From positions 40,080,751 through 40,144,750 of the forward strand of contig CM075942.1 in the NCBI GenBank assembly GCA_038030265.1: DNA of 64,000 nt, read 5' to 3'. Positions 1 to 10,500 of the stretch are shown here, piece after piece (within the stretch, counting starts at the first letter, position 1; each line of letters begins with the position of its first letter). A program made the position numbers and the translations under genes. This DNA is from Corythucha ciliata. Lineage: Eukaryota > Arthropoda > Insecta > Hemiptera > Tingidae. The notes under the pieces are model-generated. The model was not told the DNA's origin. It ran no database searches and was given only the letters and a program-made list of their open reading frames with translations.

Positions 1-137
1 AAAACTTCAAAAATCGCGTATTTATTAACTGTTGGATTATTTTACGAACGGATCACGATTTATGCTCTATTTTAGCATAAATAAACCTTAAAAAATAAAT
101 TTATGAATAAGTTCTGACCCATGAAACTTCCTCATTA
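1..137 (-). repeat. End of a 15-bp-TIR element, cut by the window edge
   Basis: This stretch is the near-exact reverse complement of 3733-3867, including the terminal motif AATGAGGAAGTTTCA. It is one end of the element family whose full copy lies at 3733-4238. The rest of this copy lies left of base 1. Confidence 0.75.
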
Positions 138-627
138 TGGCATCTTATAAATTTCGCTAATCACTAAAAAAGCGCTCGGCACACCTGCTGTGACCTATAA
201 TCGTTTGAATTCTCATGGAATCAATCTCGACACGAATATCCAATCATATAGCAACACTCGTGCGGAGTTGCGAGAGAGTGTCTCTCCAGTCCAGCCTCTC
301 GCACTGAGGCCAGATTACGTGGCTAGGAGGATGGACTTCGCAAATTAGCTCAAAGAGAGGGTCATGATGAGAAAAAAAGAAAAGGATACTAGTCAGAAGG
401 ACCTGTTGTGGTGCAGCGGCATAGCCAGCTCTTGTCCTATGGTTAAGCAGCTTTACTAGAGAACATGTCCGATACCCCATGAATTTATTGCAAGATTTTA
501 TTCTGGGGTTTGAGTCTCCAGTATATTCTGAATTTTCTGTCCGAATACTGACGATATCTCTGCGGTTGTTCGGACGGTCTCTATGGTTGTTTTGAGCGCA
601 ATCCGAAAAATGTGTCTACTATAGGGG
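138..627. other. No feature recognised
   Basis: Short open frames on the minus strand (244-480, 498-707) have low-complexity translations without motifs. I see no gene here. Confidence 0.5.
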
Positions 628-905
628 CCCCGCACATGCGAAAATGGGTTTTGAATTAACCAGAGCCGCGAAAACTGGGTTTTCAGAGCGCGGACCTGCA
701 AAAACATTTTTTGGCGAGAAAAACCCGCAAAATTGGTGTCTTACATGAGCAAAATCCGCGAAAATAGATTTTGAATGTGGGAACCACACGAAATTGGTTT
801 TTGAGCAACTAAAATCTGGAAATTTTATTTTTTAGTGACAAACCTGCAAAAAAAAGTTTGCAAGAAAAACCTGCAATATTGGTGTTTTTGCAAGAATGGA
901 TATAA
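628..905. repeat. 30-nt-periodic degenerate repeat, block A (left part)
   Basis: Anchors of the form GCGAAA or GCAAAA followed by TTGG and TTTT recur at about 640, 670, 700, 729, 760, 790, 819, 848 and 875, a spacing of 27-31 nt. The units are strongly diverged, yet the period is kept. The block resumes at 1195 after a SINE. GGGGCCCC-type sequences sit at both outer edges (about 623 and 1372). Confidence 0.7.
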
Positions 906-952
906 TGAATAAATCTGTCGCCGGTATTTTAATTAATAAATTAATTAGACTG

Positions 953-1090
953 ATATTATCCGGACGACGATGGAGGGGCATAGCCCAACACGATTCGAGT
1001 TTTGATAAAAAATGGCTCCCCGGCGGGATTTGAACCCGCAAGCTCTGGATTACCAGTCCAGCACGCTGCCAATTGCGCCACGGAGACGCC
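953..1090 (-). mobile_element. tRNA-derived SINE, copy 1
   Basis: On the minus strand bases 1088 down to about 1013 fold as a nearly complete tRNA. The D stem is GCGC/GCGT, the anticodon stem CTGGA/TCCAG has loop CTGGTAA (anticodon-like GGT), and the T stem GCGGG/CCCGC has loop TTCAAAT and a terminal CCA. The first acceptor pair is mismatched. The 3' flank (CGTGTTGGGCTATG and on to about 953) is shared with the plus-strand copy at 19644-19780, so this is a SINE head rather than an ordinary tRNA gene. It interrupts the 30-nt repeat block. A tRNA finder may call it tRNA-Thr(GGT). Confidence 0.75.
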
Positions 1091-1194
1091 TTTGGGAGTC
1101 GTACTCCGAGGAATAACCTAAGCCGAACCTTGCCGCGTGCAAGCGTAAAGTCTGGAGAAATTTGGCTTTTATCAGGCTGAATCACGAGAAAGAA

Positions 1195-1345
1195 AATTTG
1201 TTTGTGTGCGGAAACCGCGAAATTTGTTTTTGAATTATACGTATAACCTTACGAAATTGACTTTTCTGCAATAAAGACCGGCGAAAATAGTTCTTTAGTG
1301 AGCAAAACCCGGGGAACTGGCGTTTTAGTTAGCCAGACTAGTAAA
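1195..1345. repeat. 30-nt-periodic degenerate repeat, block A (right part)
   Basis: This continues the block at 628-905 beyond the SINE. Units such as ACCGCGAAATTTGTTTTTGA and ACCTTACGAAATTGACTTTT are spaced by roughly 30-40 nt. Confidence 0.55.
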
Positions 1346-1904
1346 TATATGTATAAGACTGCACAACACAGGGGCCCCTATCCGGTTTTCTGCTGTAACT
1401 TAACTTGATGTAGGATGCAGCACTAACGTTCACACTTGAGCTCTAACGTTGGGTTCTTGGTTTTAAGGTTTTTAATTTTGGTTCGGAGGGGCAACTTCAT
1501 GAACCAGCTTCGGAATGAAAAAATGTACCTCACAGCCCCGCATCAAACGGAAATTTGTCTTAAGAAAGTCATAAAACGGTCAGGAAACCGTGAAATTCAC
1601 CCCTAACCACCCCATAAACTGACTGTTCAGCCTAAAGGAGGTCAGAAACTGGAGTTTGGTACCATAACTTCGAATGTTTCTCTCATAAACCGATGTGGGG
1701 GCTCAACACTATTTGCCCAATTCACTCCATATATTGTGGTAGTGCTTCAGTGTAGGAAAACTGTCGGTAAGTTGTGGCAGCTGTGAGTGAAGATAGACAT
1801 TACCATCCCCCCCCCACGATGAAGGATTTGTATTGTTTGTGTTTTACGATGGTATTTAGGGGTGGGGAGCTGCCCCAAGGCTACTAGAGCTAACAAGGTT
1901 GGCC
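1346..1904. other. Intergenic, with one dispersed repeat segment
   Basis: No gene is seen. Bases 1848-1912 match 7066-7130 in reverse complement (shared AACCTTGTTAG and CTAGTAGCCTTG), so this edge belongs to a dispersed element. Confidence 0.45.
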
Positions 1905-2137
1905 AATACCAAGGTTACTCTACTACAGAGGTAGCGCCGTAAGAAAATTGGGGGGGGGGGAGGGACCTATAAATAACGCGTTATCGGGTATGCAAAATGA
2001 AAATTTTTAATTATAATCTGATCATGTGTGTGAAGAAAGGTATTGTTTTTGCATACCCTATGACGTGTTTTTGGGGGATTTCCCCTCATCTATTAGTTGC
2101 GGCGCTATCTCTCTAATATAATAACCTTGGGCCAATA
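1905..2137. mobile_element. Short inverted-repeat element
   Basis: The left arm 1905-1942 (CCAATACCAAGGTTA then GGTAGCGCCG) is mirrored at 2097-2137 (GGCGCTATC then TAACCTTGGGCCAATA). The interior is AT-rich and noncoding. It fits a MITE, superfamily unknown. Confidence 0.55.
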
Positions 2138-2472
2138 CTCCGTTTGTTTACGTTTTTCATAAAAACGTAAACATAACATAGACGAGGGGTGGAGGCCCAC
2201 CCCCACGTCACAATATGCTCCCTCCCACCACACTGTATTCACTTAGCATTCCAACTCCTTTGAAACTGAGTTATTTAGGTGAATCAAAACTTATTATTGA
2301 ACGTTTCACCAATCTAACGCACATTGCTTGGCCCCTAAGCCCTGTACACACGGAGACTTTTCTGTCTTGTCATGAAATTTTTAAAAATTTTTATGAATGT
2401 TCGTTTGTCGTGGTGTCAGAAAGTATAAAAACCACATATTTCTATGAAAAAACAACGACATATAAAAGAATT
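2138..2472. other. No gene recognised
   Basis: A 95-codon plus-strand frame (2215-2502) runs into the neighbouring inverted-repeat element and has no recognisable domain. It is treated as chance. Confidence 0.45.
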
Positions 2473-2695
2473 GGATTGCTCATCACTGCTGATAAAGAAT
2501 AGCCATCAGTTATAAGTCAGTTTCAAAATAAGTTCCGTGTTGCCATAACTACACAAGGAGAGGGACAGGGTGGCCGGACCGCTGTGAGCAATCCAGGTTT
2601 ATATATCGTAGTTGCAACCAAACTGAACAGTTCCTAACTCCACCCCTCTCATCCACTTGGGCACTTCCCGATGGCTGAGCAGTGATGAACAATCC
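2473..2695. mobile_element. Inverted-repeat element, GGATTGCTCATC family, copy 1
   Basis: It begins GGATTGCTCATCACTGCTGA and ends with the complementary CAGCAGTGATGAACAATCC-like sequence. The interior (ACACAAGGAGAGGGACAGGG) recurs at 5231-5443. Confidence 0.6.
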
Positions 2696-3214
2696 AGTTC
2701 TTTTATTTGTTAAATCGTTGTTTGCACATCGAACTCTGCGGGCACTTTTTTCACACGGCGCAGACGCGGGAGTCGATCACGTTCGAGAAAAAAGACGCGG
2801 TGTCACGACACGGTTTTTTTTTTACATATTTGGTCGTCAATCACCTGTGATTACTATATTTTCATTACAGAATACATACTGAATAACCAAGAATAGGTGG
2901 GTCAAATGAGGCTGTTTTTGAATTTACCGAAGCACAGGGTTTGCACGATGACTTGGTGCTTTCAATAGAGGCATCATTCCACTCGTTGCGTCTTCAGATC
3001 CGTTGTCGTAACTGGAATTTATTATTGATTGTCGACTTTCTAGCTGTCTGTCGTGTATCAACAGGAGCGCGGCCAGCAACGGATTGTGTCTTATTCATTT
3101 CTTCTTAATCAAGCAGAATACGATGATAGTGCGAACCAGGAAGCTATTAAGTGAGGAGAAAAAATATAAATAAAGCTCTAAACATTGCTTATAAAACACG
3201 AAGCCAACGATGTA
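2696..3214. other. No feature recognised
   Basis: AT-rich intergenic sequence. No coding frame or repeat is recognised. Confidence 0.4.
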
Positions 3215-3216
3215 TA

Positions 3217-4852
3217 CAGTAGAACCTTGATATATGCAAGCACAAGGGGAATGCTTGATTCTTGCTTATATAGAGGTTTTTCTCTAATCCAGTTTTTCTT
3301 ATAGGCAGGTTTCCCGATCATGAAATTTCTTATATAGAGGTTTTGGGAAATTAAAAGACTTTGACTAATCAGAAAATAGTTTATAATTTACATGCGTAGG
3401 TGTACCTTATTATTGCTTGCGCAAATTTTAAATACTTTCCCCTAAAGGATAGTGACTTTTTTTTAGGAAGCATGATCATTCGTTTTATTAGAAGTCCGAA
3501 CTGTAAAAGATAGAGAAAGAAAGGATTAGGCAAGATTTGGTGGGAGCAGACGCTTCAGTGTGTCTCGCTCATGCCGTCATCAAAAAATCCTGAGTAGACA
3601 AATATTGCTATGGTCTCTATACTCCCGGCGGTTCGAGATCGTTCAGAGAAGCGATCTTTCTTATAACGTTGAATTTTCGTGTTTCTTTCAGAGGCGAATT
3701 TCACTCAATCTTCAGTTGGTCGGGCATTGACCAATGAGGAAGTTTCATGGGTCAGAACTTATTCATAAATCTATTTTTAAGGTTTATTTAGGCTAAAATA
3801 GAGCATATATCGTGATCCGTTCGTAAAATAATCCGACAGTTAATAAATACGCGATTTTTGAAGTTTTAGGTCATTTCAAACACGCCAGCTAGCATGTTTG
3901 TGTCATATGCGCCTTCCAAAAAAAAAAAATCGCCTGTAACGTAGCTGTCGGAGAGCGGTTTGTTGTGTTTCTTTGCCTTACTTTCTACAAGAGCTCTCCA
4001 ATAATAAAATAATGGAGGATAAACAGATGAGCTATTTAGAGGCATGAAAAGGACAGAGAATACATGGGATATGTTGCGGAAAATGTTCGTTTTGGCGGGA
4101 TTTCAAATATGCCAACTTTAGTTAATAAATAAAAAATATTTCTGAAGGGTTTTAATTTTTTTTTATTTATTTACGGGGAAGGATTGATTTGCCTAACCAA
4201 AAAAAAATATTTTTGCAAAATTTGAAACTTCCTCATTATTGTAAAAACATGCCCATTATGTGAGCTTTCAATTGGCGTAAGAAAATTGAAAATCGGTTGG
4301 CTTTTTACTGAGACATGACACAAAAGGTTTGGAAAAACAGTGCAAAATCGTCAAAATTAGCCATATTGCAGCTGTCAGGTAAAATTCCCCAAAAATTGTT
4401 TCCGACGTCAAAATAACCCCATAATTCAAAGAAACAAATTATTTAAGAAAAATCAGTGCACCATGTCCATGATCATAATAATCCCCCACCACTTTCACCA
4501 ATAAATACTCGTTTAATTAGTTTTGTCAGGTATCCTTCCGTAATTATTTTAGTTCAAAATTTATTTTTCTGGTACAAATCATATCATGCGCGTGAATCAC
4601 TGCAATTATTATACAAAAACGTCTGAAAAATAGCACCAGGCGAAAACAGAAGGATTCAGACCAGTTAATTTGTTTAATAATTGATTATTGTCTACTGAAA
4701 GTGGTGGGGCTTTGTTTCAACAAAGCGTTTCCGGCCCTATGTATAGTAATTTTGGTTGGTCCTACTTAGTAGTACAACATGTGCAAGTATTGCCGTTTCC
4801 TCCTGGAACACCCTGTATAGAGGTTGCCTATAGTTATAACCAGGTTCTACTG
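3217..4852. mobile_element. Candidate TA-flanked element with CAGTAGAACC ends
   Basis: CAGTAGAACC at 3217 is matched by GGTTCTACTG ending at 4852, and each end is bordered by TA (3215-3216, 4853-4854). Tc1/mariner/pogo elements duplicate TA and many pogo-type termini begin CAGT. No transposase is present. The interior is occupied by a second element (3733-4238). The terminal match is only about 10 bp, so the pairing could be accidental. Confidence 0.4.
3733..4238. mobile_element. 506-bp nonautonomous element with 15-bp TIRs
   Basis: The left end AATGAGGAAGTTTCA and the right end TGAAACTTCCTCATT are perfect complements. The left 135 bp match 1-137 inverted. The right part matches 21036-21343 and 6641-6755. 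It has no coding capacity. The target duplication was not resolved. Confidence 0.7.
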
Positions 4853-4857
4853 TAAAC

Positions 4858-5001
4858 CTGGGGGCCTATTCTCTAACTCCGAAGCAATAGCTTTTTCGCA
4901 GTCATATGTTTATTTCATTCATTTTCTTCAAACAAATGAATGAAATAGACACATAGCTGGCGAAAAAAATATTACTTCTTGTTAGAGAATGGGCCCCCTG
5001 G
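4858..5001. mobile_element. Short palindromic element
   Basis: CTGGGGGCCTATTCTCTAAC at the left mirrors GTTAGAGAATGGGCCCCCTG at the right. The interior is also self-complementary around ATGAATGAAATAGACACATA, and no ORF is present. It lies between the right end of the CAGTAGAACC candidate and the next inverted repeat. Confidence 0.65.
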
Positions 5002-5443
5002 ATTGCTTACAGCGGACTGGAGGGGCGTGGGAGGGGGCAGGTCGTCCCCTGATAAACAATCACCCTGTCCCTCTCCTTGTTTATGGCAACAGTGCAACAC
5101 GGTTCTTACTTTGAAACTCCACCCCGCTCATCCACATTGGAACTTTCTGATTGCCATACTTTATCAGCAGAGATGAGCAATGCAGCTCTTTCATAGTATA
5201 TCGTTGCTATTCATATTATGTAAAAGTACTGGATTGCTCATCACTGCTGATGGGGAATAGCCATCAGGTAAGTTCCCAAGCGGATGAGAGGGGTGGAATT
5301 TCAAAATAAGTACCGTGGTGCCATAACTACACAAGGAGAGGGACAGGGTGATTGAACTACACAAGGAGAGGGGCAGGGTGATTGTTTACCAGGGGACGAC
5401 CTGCCCCCCCCCCACGCCCCTCCAGTCCACTGTGAGCAATCCA
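5000..5443. mobile_element. Inverted pair, GGATTGCTCATC family, copies 2 and 3
   Basis: Arm 5000-5184 (GGATTGCT, then GGGGGCAGGTCGTCCCCTG) is mirrored by 5231-5443. The right arm contains an internal duplication of about 30 bp (ACACAAGGAGAGG twice). Together they form a hairpin of roughly 200-bp arms that shares sequence with 2473-2695. Confidence 0.6.
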
Positions 5444-5566
5444 GGTTTATATATCGTTGATCGTCGCACAAAGCTAAACATCCGTAATCCGATACGAATC
5501 AGCAACAATTATAGGATAGAGTATTAAACCGCTCCCCGGGCAAAAGAGACCACTATTTATTACATA

Positions 5567-6180
5567 CAGGGTGGATCCGTATAAGTGTGACAAAAATTTT
5601 TGGGTAAAACTACGTTAAAAGTGGAATAAAACGGTACCTTCGGAAGTGTCCTACGTCGATCCGTTCCGGAGTTATGATTTTTTTTTTGTGTTTAAAAAAG
5701 TAACCAATGCTTGCTTCAAAAAATCCGCAATTTCTCGGCTTACATCGTACCAAATCCAAAAAATGATGCCATTTTCAGAAACTACGGAACATTTCCTTTA
5801 GGATAGAGGCCATTTTATTGCTTGAAATAATCGTCAACACCCAGAAATCTGGCATTTTTTCCATAAATTTACGTGTCCTCTAAAATTTGTCCGTTTTACG
5901 AAAAGTCGCTGTACCCAAACAGCTTTCTCAACAGATTTTCGGTATATCACAAAAACTTCCCCGTCTTCTAAGTTTCTTTTTGGCGTGTTCACATTTCATG
6001 TTACCACTGACGTTTCTCACAAACACGTCACGAGAATGCACAAAAACCGTGTTTTTACGAAACATGGACCATTGTCTACGGTATTCGTGAAGGGTGCAGG
6101 GAGATCGGCGGTAAGTGAGAACAGGATATCTTACCATGGAGAAGGCAAGAGGCATTCGATTTGACCCCTTCCCCCACCAG
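5567..6180 (-). mobile_element. CAGGGTGGATCC element, copy 1 (one end intact)
   Basis: From TA/CAGGGTGGATCCGTATAAG at 5567 the sequence matches the right half of the complete copy at 30437-31047 in reverse complement. It then continues into sequence also present at 19377-19550. The distal end is not clear. Short frames over it (5887-6090, 5928-6188) are repeat shadows. Confidence 0.7.
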
Positions 6181-6640
6181 TGATTCATTAAATTGTCGCC
6201 ATTCAGGGGGGGGGGGTATAATTGAACGCCGTTTGCCTACGATATCTTCTCCTTCCTAACATATTCTGTCCTCCCTTTCTAAAACCCTTTCGAGTTCACG
6301 CTCGAAAAAGGACGAAACGGACGATTCGAGCCTTCAAAATGGCTGAAATGACAAAATCTTCCCTAACAATGGAAAACTAACCCTTGACACCCTAGAAATG
6401 GCTTGACGGACTATGGCTCGACGAGGTTGCGCTTGAGAGGTTTTGGCTATAGATAGAGGTGAAGGGGCCTCACTGGTAGTATCTGTTTCGCTACTATACC
6501 ACAGCTTCTTGTACTTTCATTGCTCCATAGGCTTCGAACGTTGACGTTGCATCCAACGCCGAAGAATCAAGTTTTATAGATTTAGCTATGATGGTGAAAA
6601 CAAATTCGTCTGTGTCATCAGTTTCGTAATTGGTACACCT
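6181..6640. other. No feature recognised
   Basis: No ORF or repeat family is recognised apart from a G run near 6210. Confidence 0.4.
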
Positions 6641-6755
6641 TTTCTAAATAAAAATATTTCCGAAAGGTTTTAATGTTTGTTTTTTTTATTTACATAGAAG
6701 GATTGGTATACCTCATCAAAATTTTTTTTTTTGGAAAACGTGAAACTTCCTCATT
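6641..6755. repeat. Right-end fragment of the AATGAGGAAGTTTCA family
   Basis: It matches 4110-4238 and 21210-21343 (ATTTCCGAAAGGTTTTAAT through GTGAAACTTCCTCATT). Confidence 0.65.
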
Positions 6756-7552
6756 GTTAAAATGAGAAGAAACGCCCCGGGCTACAAGCTAGGCTTCGAA
6801 GGAAATAGGAATTTTTCGTGTTCCGAAATACTCTTCTCAACAAAAATATTGCCACCTGAAGATACGTTGGTGAAGGTACGAGGGCTAAAATTCTAGTTGA
6901 ATTAAATAAAACAATAGTTTGGGCAGTTTGCGCTATTAAAAAAAACGAATTATACGTAAATACTATAGACTATAGACAGAGGGACGGGAAGAGGAGCATA
7001 TTTTTACGTCACAATCGGTCTCGACCTATCAAAACACTGAGGCAACTTTTTCGTCTTGTTTACACAATATTGGTCAACCTTGTTAGTTCTAGTAGCCTTG
7101 CAGCTACCCCACTACGTCTTATCAGTCGAGTCTATGGCAGGGCCACTGCCTACCCTCGAGCTACGCCCGTGGTGTGGTATAAAGGCAGCTCTAAAATAGG
7201 GCACCATGAAGCTCAAAATTTTTTTTTAAAAATGTTTTTAAAAACATCCCCGTCACATGAGTGTCTAATTACTGTTCGAACGAGTATTTATGCATTCGTT
7301 TCAATCCTATCGCCTTTTTTCCTTAGCTACCTCAGAATATCTGGATTCACCCCCCCCCCCATGGTTACTGGTTACGCACCTGTTTTCCATTCGATTAAAG
7401 AACTGCGTATATTGGAATTTGGTGGGAATTGGAGGGATAGGAATGAATACGTACATTCATTGCAGGTAGATACACTTTATTTATTTTACAATTAACGTTC
7501 TTAAAAAAAATAGAAAGTATTTCACTTTTGGCGTCTTCGATTTATGAAAATT
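6756..7552. other. Intergenic, downstream of the BTB gene
   Basis: A 141-codon plus-strand frame (7070-7495) starts inside a dispersed repeat (7066-7130, matching 1848-1912 inverted) and has no domain, so it was not called a gene. The 3' UTR of the minus-strand BTB gene probably occupies the right end. Confidence 0.4.
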
Positions 7553-10500
7553 TCATTTTAACACATTTTGGACAAGACGCTGTTTCAACTCACAAGTCAA
7601 AGCGGAATATTTGTCCGAAATTAAAACATCAACTTTGTGGGAGTTAGCTACTTGTAAACATTGGTCTTCCACTGCTTCCAAATTTTCGTCGACGGCAATT
7701 TTAAAAATTTCGCAAACGTTAGTCGAATTGATCAAATCCATTAGAGCGGCCCCAATCTCACTGGAGAAGTTCTCTGCGTTTTCAATGGCGATTCTGTAAG
7801 CGCCGATTAGTGACTCGTAACTCAAGTCCTCCCATTTCGTGTGGCCGAGATAAATGAAGCTGAATGAAAAATTAATTAGAAAAAATCGTTGAATGGTAAC
7901 GGAAAGAGACTTTCTGCCGCCGTTTGAATTTACAGCCTAACCCAATTTTCCGGTAATTCTTCTGTGATCTTTGTGTTTTTTATACAGGGTGTACAAAAAG
8001 CGACTGGACAGAGAAACCCCAGTGGAGCCTGACTTCCACTATTAATTTCATAGCAACAAACTGATACGATACAGGAGCATATTTTTTTCTCTAGAACGGT
8101 ATAAACCGAAAGAGATGCCTCATATAACAATACCCCATTTTGACCAGGGCATGCTACGGTATTGGGAAATTTCGTGCTGCCCAAACCAAAACACTCATCT
8201 CATGGATAATGCGGAAAGCGATTCACATTCGGGAAAACCCCCAAGCCGTATTAGTACATTTTCCAACACCTCCTCAGCACAATTTTATACGAACCGGATG
8301 TAATATCGATAAGCGTCAGGGTCGTAACTCGAGACGTCGACAGTACACGTCGAAGAATTGGCGAGGAAATCTCTTAGGAATAACTTCGAGAAGAATAACG
8401 ATCGCGACGAAAGGATCAACTTGTGTGCGCACATTTCACTATCTTTCAACGTCAGCGTTATGTCACTCAGGTATCCGCTGTTGTAAAATAAATCGTAGCC
8501 ATTCGAGTTTGGGACATCAGCGGGGTTCTTCAACTTTTCAAGAGGGCGCTGGTTCGAATTCGATGCGAGGGAACAAGACGGTGTTGTCATCAGCCCCTCG
8601 AAAGCCTTGAATAGATTCGTCTCACACTCCACAATCACTTCGGGAAGGCCGTTGCTATTGAACCGAATAATCGAAGAGGCTGTGGAAGCAACGAAGACAT
8701 CTTTGTTGCACGTTATGTCAACGAAGGATGAGTTGGGTGGTCGAACCAACATGGTCGCTGTGGCGAATAATCTTTTGGTAGATCCAAATAATAAAATATC
8801 CCCAGTCGTTAACAAAAAGGCGCTGTTTTGCTTGAGACAAGCTACGTTTTTCGCTCGTAAAACTGATGCTATTTTCATAATGAATGCCCTTCTATAAACA
8901 CCTCCATAGCCGAGTTTTATCATATATGTTACTCCTTCAAAATCAATCGCTGCTGCATGGTTCGTCCCACACGACAATTTTGATAAATTTTGCACAGAAT
9001 TCTGTGAAACATTGAATGAATTATAAAATAACGCTATTAAGGACCTCATGTACAAATATGGCAAAAAGTAAGAGGACAACGGCAATTAATTTTGTCAACT
9101 GATTTAACGCCCGTTCACAAGATCTATGATTGCGTTGTGTGGAGTCTACGCAACCAAACAAATGTATTCCCTCGAAAAATAAATCATTTTGATAGGTTGC
9201 ATAGACAACACACAACGAGAACATAGAGCTTGTGAACGGGCCTTTAAAAACTAATAAAAAAGTGTGGACATGACTGTTAGGCCCCTTTCACACTAGGAGA
9301 AAAAAGACGCCACCGCGCGCGTCAGCGTCCGACTCTTGCAGTAAAACCACATAGAACTCTATGGGGCCTTTCACATTGGACGCGTACGCGGGAGTCGTCT
9401 CTCCCCCGTTGGCGTCTTTTAGGCTCTTTAGGGCCCTTAAGGGGGAGTTGTACATGTGTTTCCTTGACCCCCTCCAATCATACCTCGTTTACTCCGCGTT
9501 TCGTAAATTACCGCCGTTATTTCTGCGCCAGTCTTGCACTTCAAGGGCTCATTTAAATCTTCAGGAAATTCCGCACAACCGTACGATCTTGCTTTCCTAA
9601 ATAAGTCGTCGAAAGAGTGTGAATTTTCAAGGTAAAAGTCTACGTGCGTTTTACAGTTATTTTAGGGATGAAATATGAAAAAAGAAGATCGTACGGTTGT
9701 GCGGAATTTCCTAAGATTTAAATAAGCCCTTGAAATACGGCGGTAATTTACGTAACGCGGATTAGGCGAGGTATGGTAGGAGGGGAGTCGAGGAAACACA
9801 TGTCCAACTCCCCCCACCCCCACAACCACCCCTTCTTGTGGTTAACCTACAAGAAGCCTACTTATGTAATGCGGGATGACGCACAAGATGTGAAGGCCAT
9901 TATTCTAGAATCTAGAGAGGAAGTCTAGGAACCGAATGACTAGAGAGCGGTTGATGATGTGCCAAAAGTGCACCCCCCCCCCCTCCCACCATACAAAAAT
10001 GGGATTACAGTTAAAGATGAAAGATGAACATTTTTCCGTGTTCATTGCTCACCTTTCGAACTCGTGAGCAAAATCAGAAATGGCAGTATGGTAAATATAA
10101 ATTGAAGAGGGCAGGTGATTCAAATTAGTCCTTCACTCCAATATGCGTACCTTATCTTCGTATTCGATGTCGTTGACGCGTATATCTGTTGTGTACTCAC
10201 TATCACTACATTGTCGGCGTACTTTTTTCATTTCAATCGCGATGTATCCGGAATTTCTATTTGAAATGAAGATGGATTCATCGCCACAATCCATTAAGTC
10301 AACGGCACTGAATTTCCCTGGCATTACAAATAAACTGAGGTAGTGAGGATGGGGAACTCGAGCAAAAATTAAGCGATGGTCGCAAGTTAACTGCCATTTT
10401 AATTTGCTTGATGCGATCAGCATGAGCCCATCCCCGACGGTACCAGCAACGGTGAAATCACGAGTACTCCCTAGTTGACAGATTTTTCGGCCACTCATAT

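Noticed and set aside
244..707. Two minus-strand open frames of 78 and 69 codons
   Set aside because: No domain, no splice context, and composition typical of noncoding DNA next to repeats.
1013..1088. A functional tRNA-Thr(GGT) gene
   Set aside because: The tail is shared with a second degenerate copy at 19.6 kb, and the first acceptor pair is mismatched. It is better explained as a SINE head.
628..1345. CRISPR-like array
   Set aside because: Units are diverged throughout with no conserved repeat/spacer alternation, and the DNA is eukaryotic.
7070..7495. 141-codon plus-strand ORF
   Set aside because: It starts in a dispersed repeat shared with 1848-1912, contains homopolymer-derived Pro runs and has no recognisable motif.
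8140..8897. Plus-strand ORFs of 156 and 96 codons
   Set aside because: They are antisense to the BTB gene exon, whose minus-strand reading has clear domain similarity.
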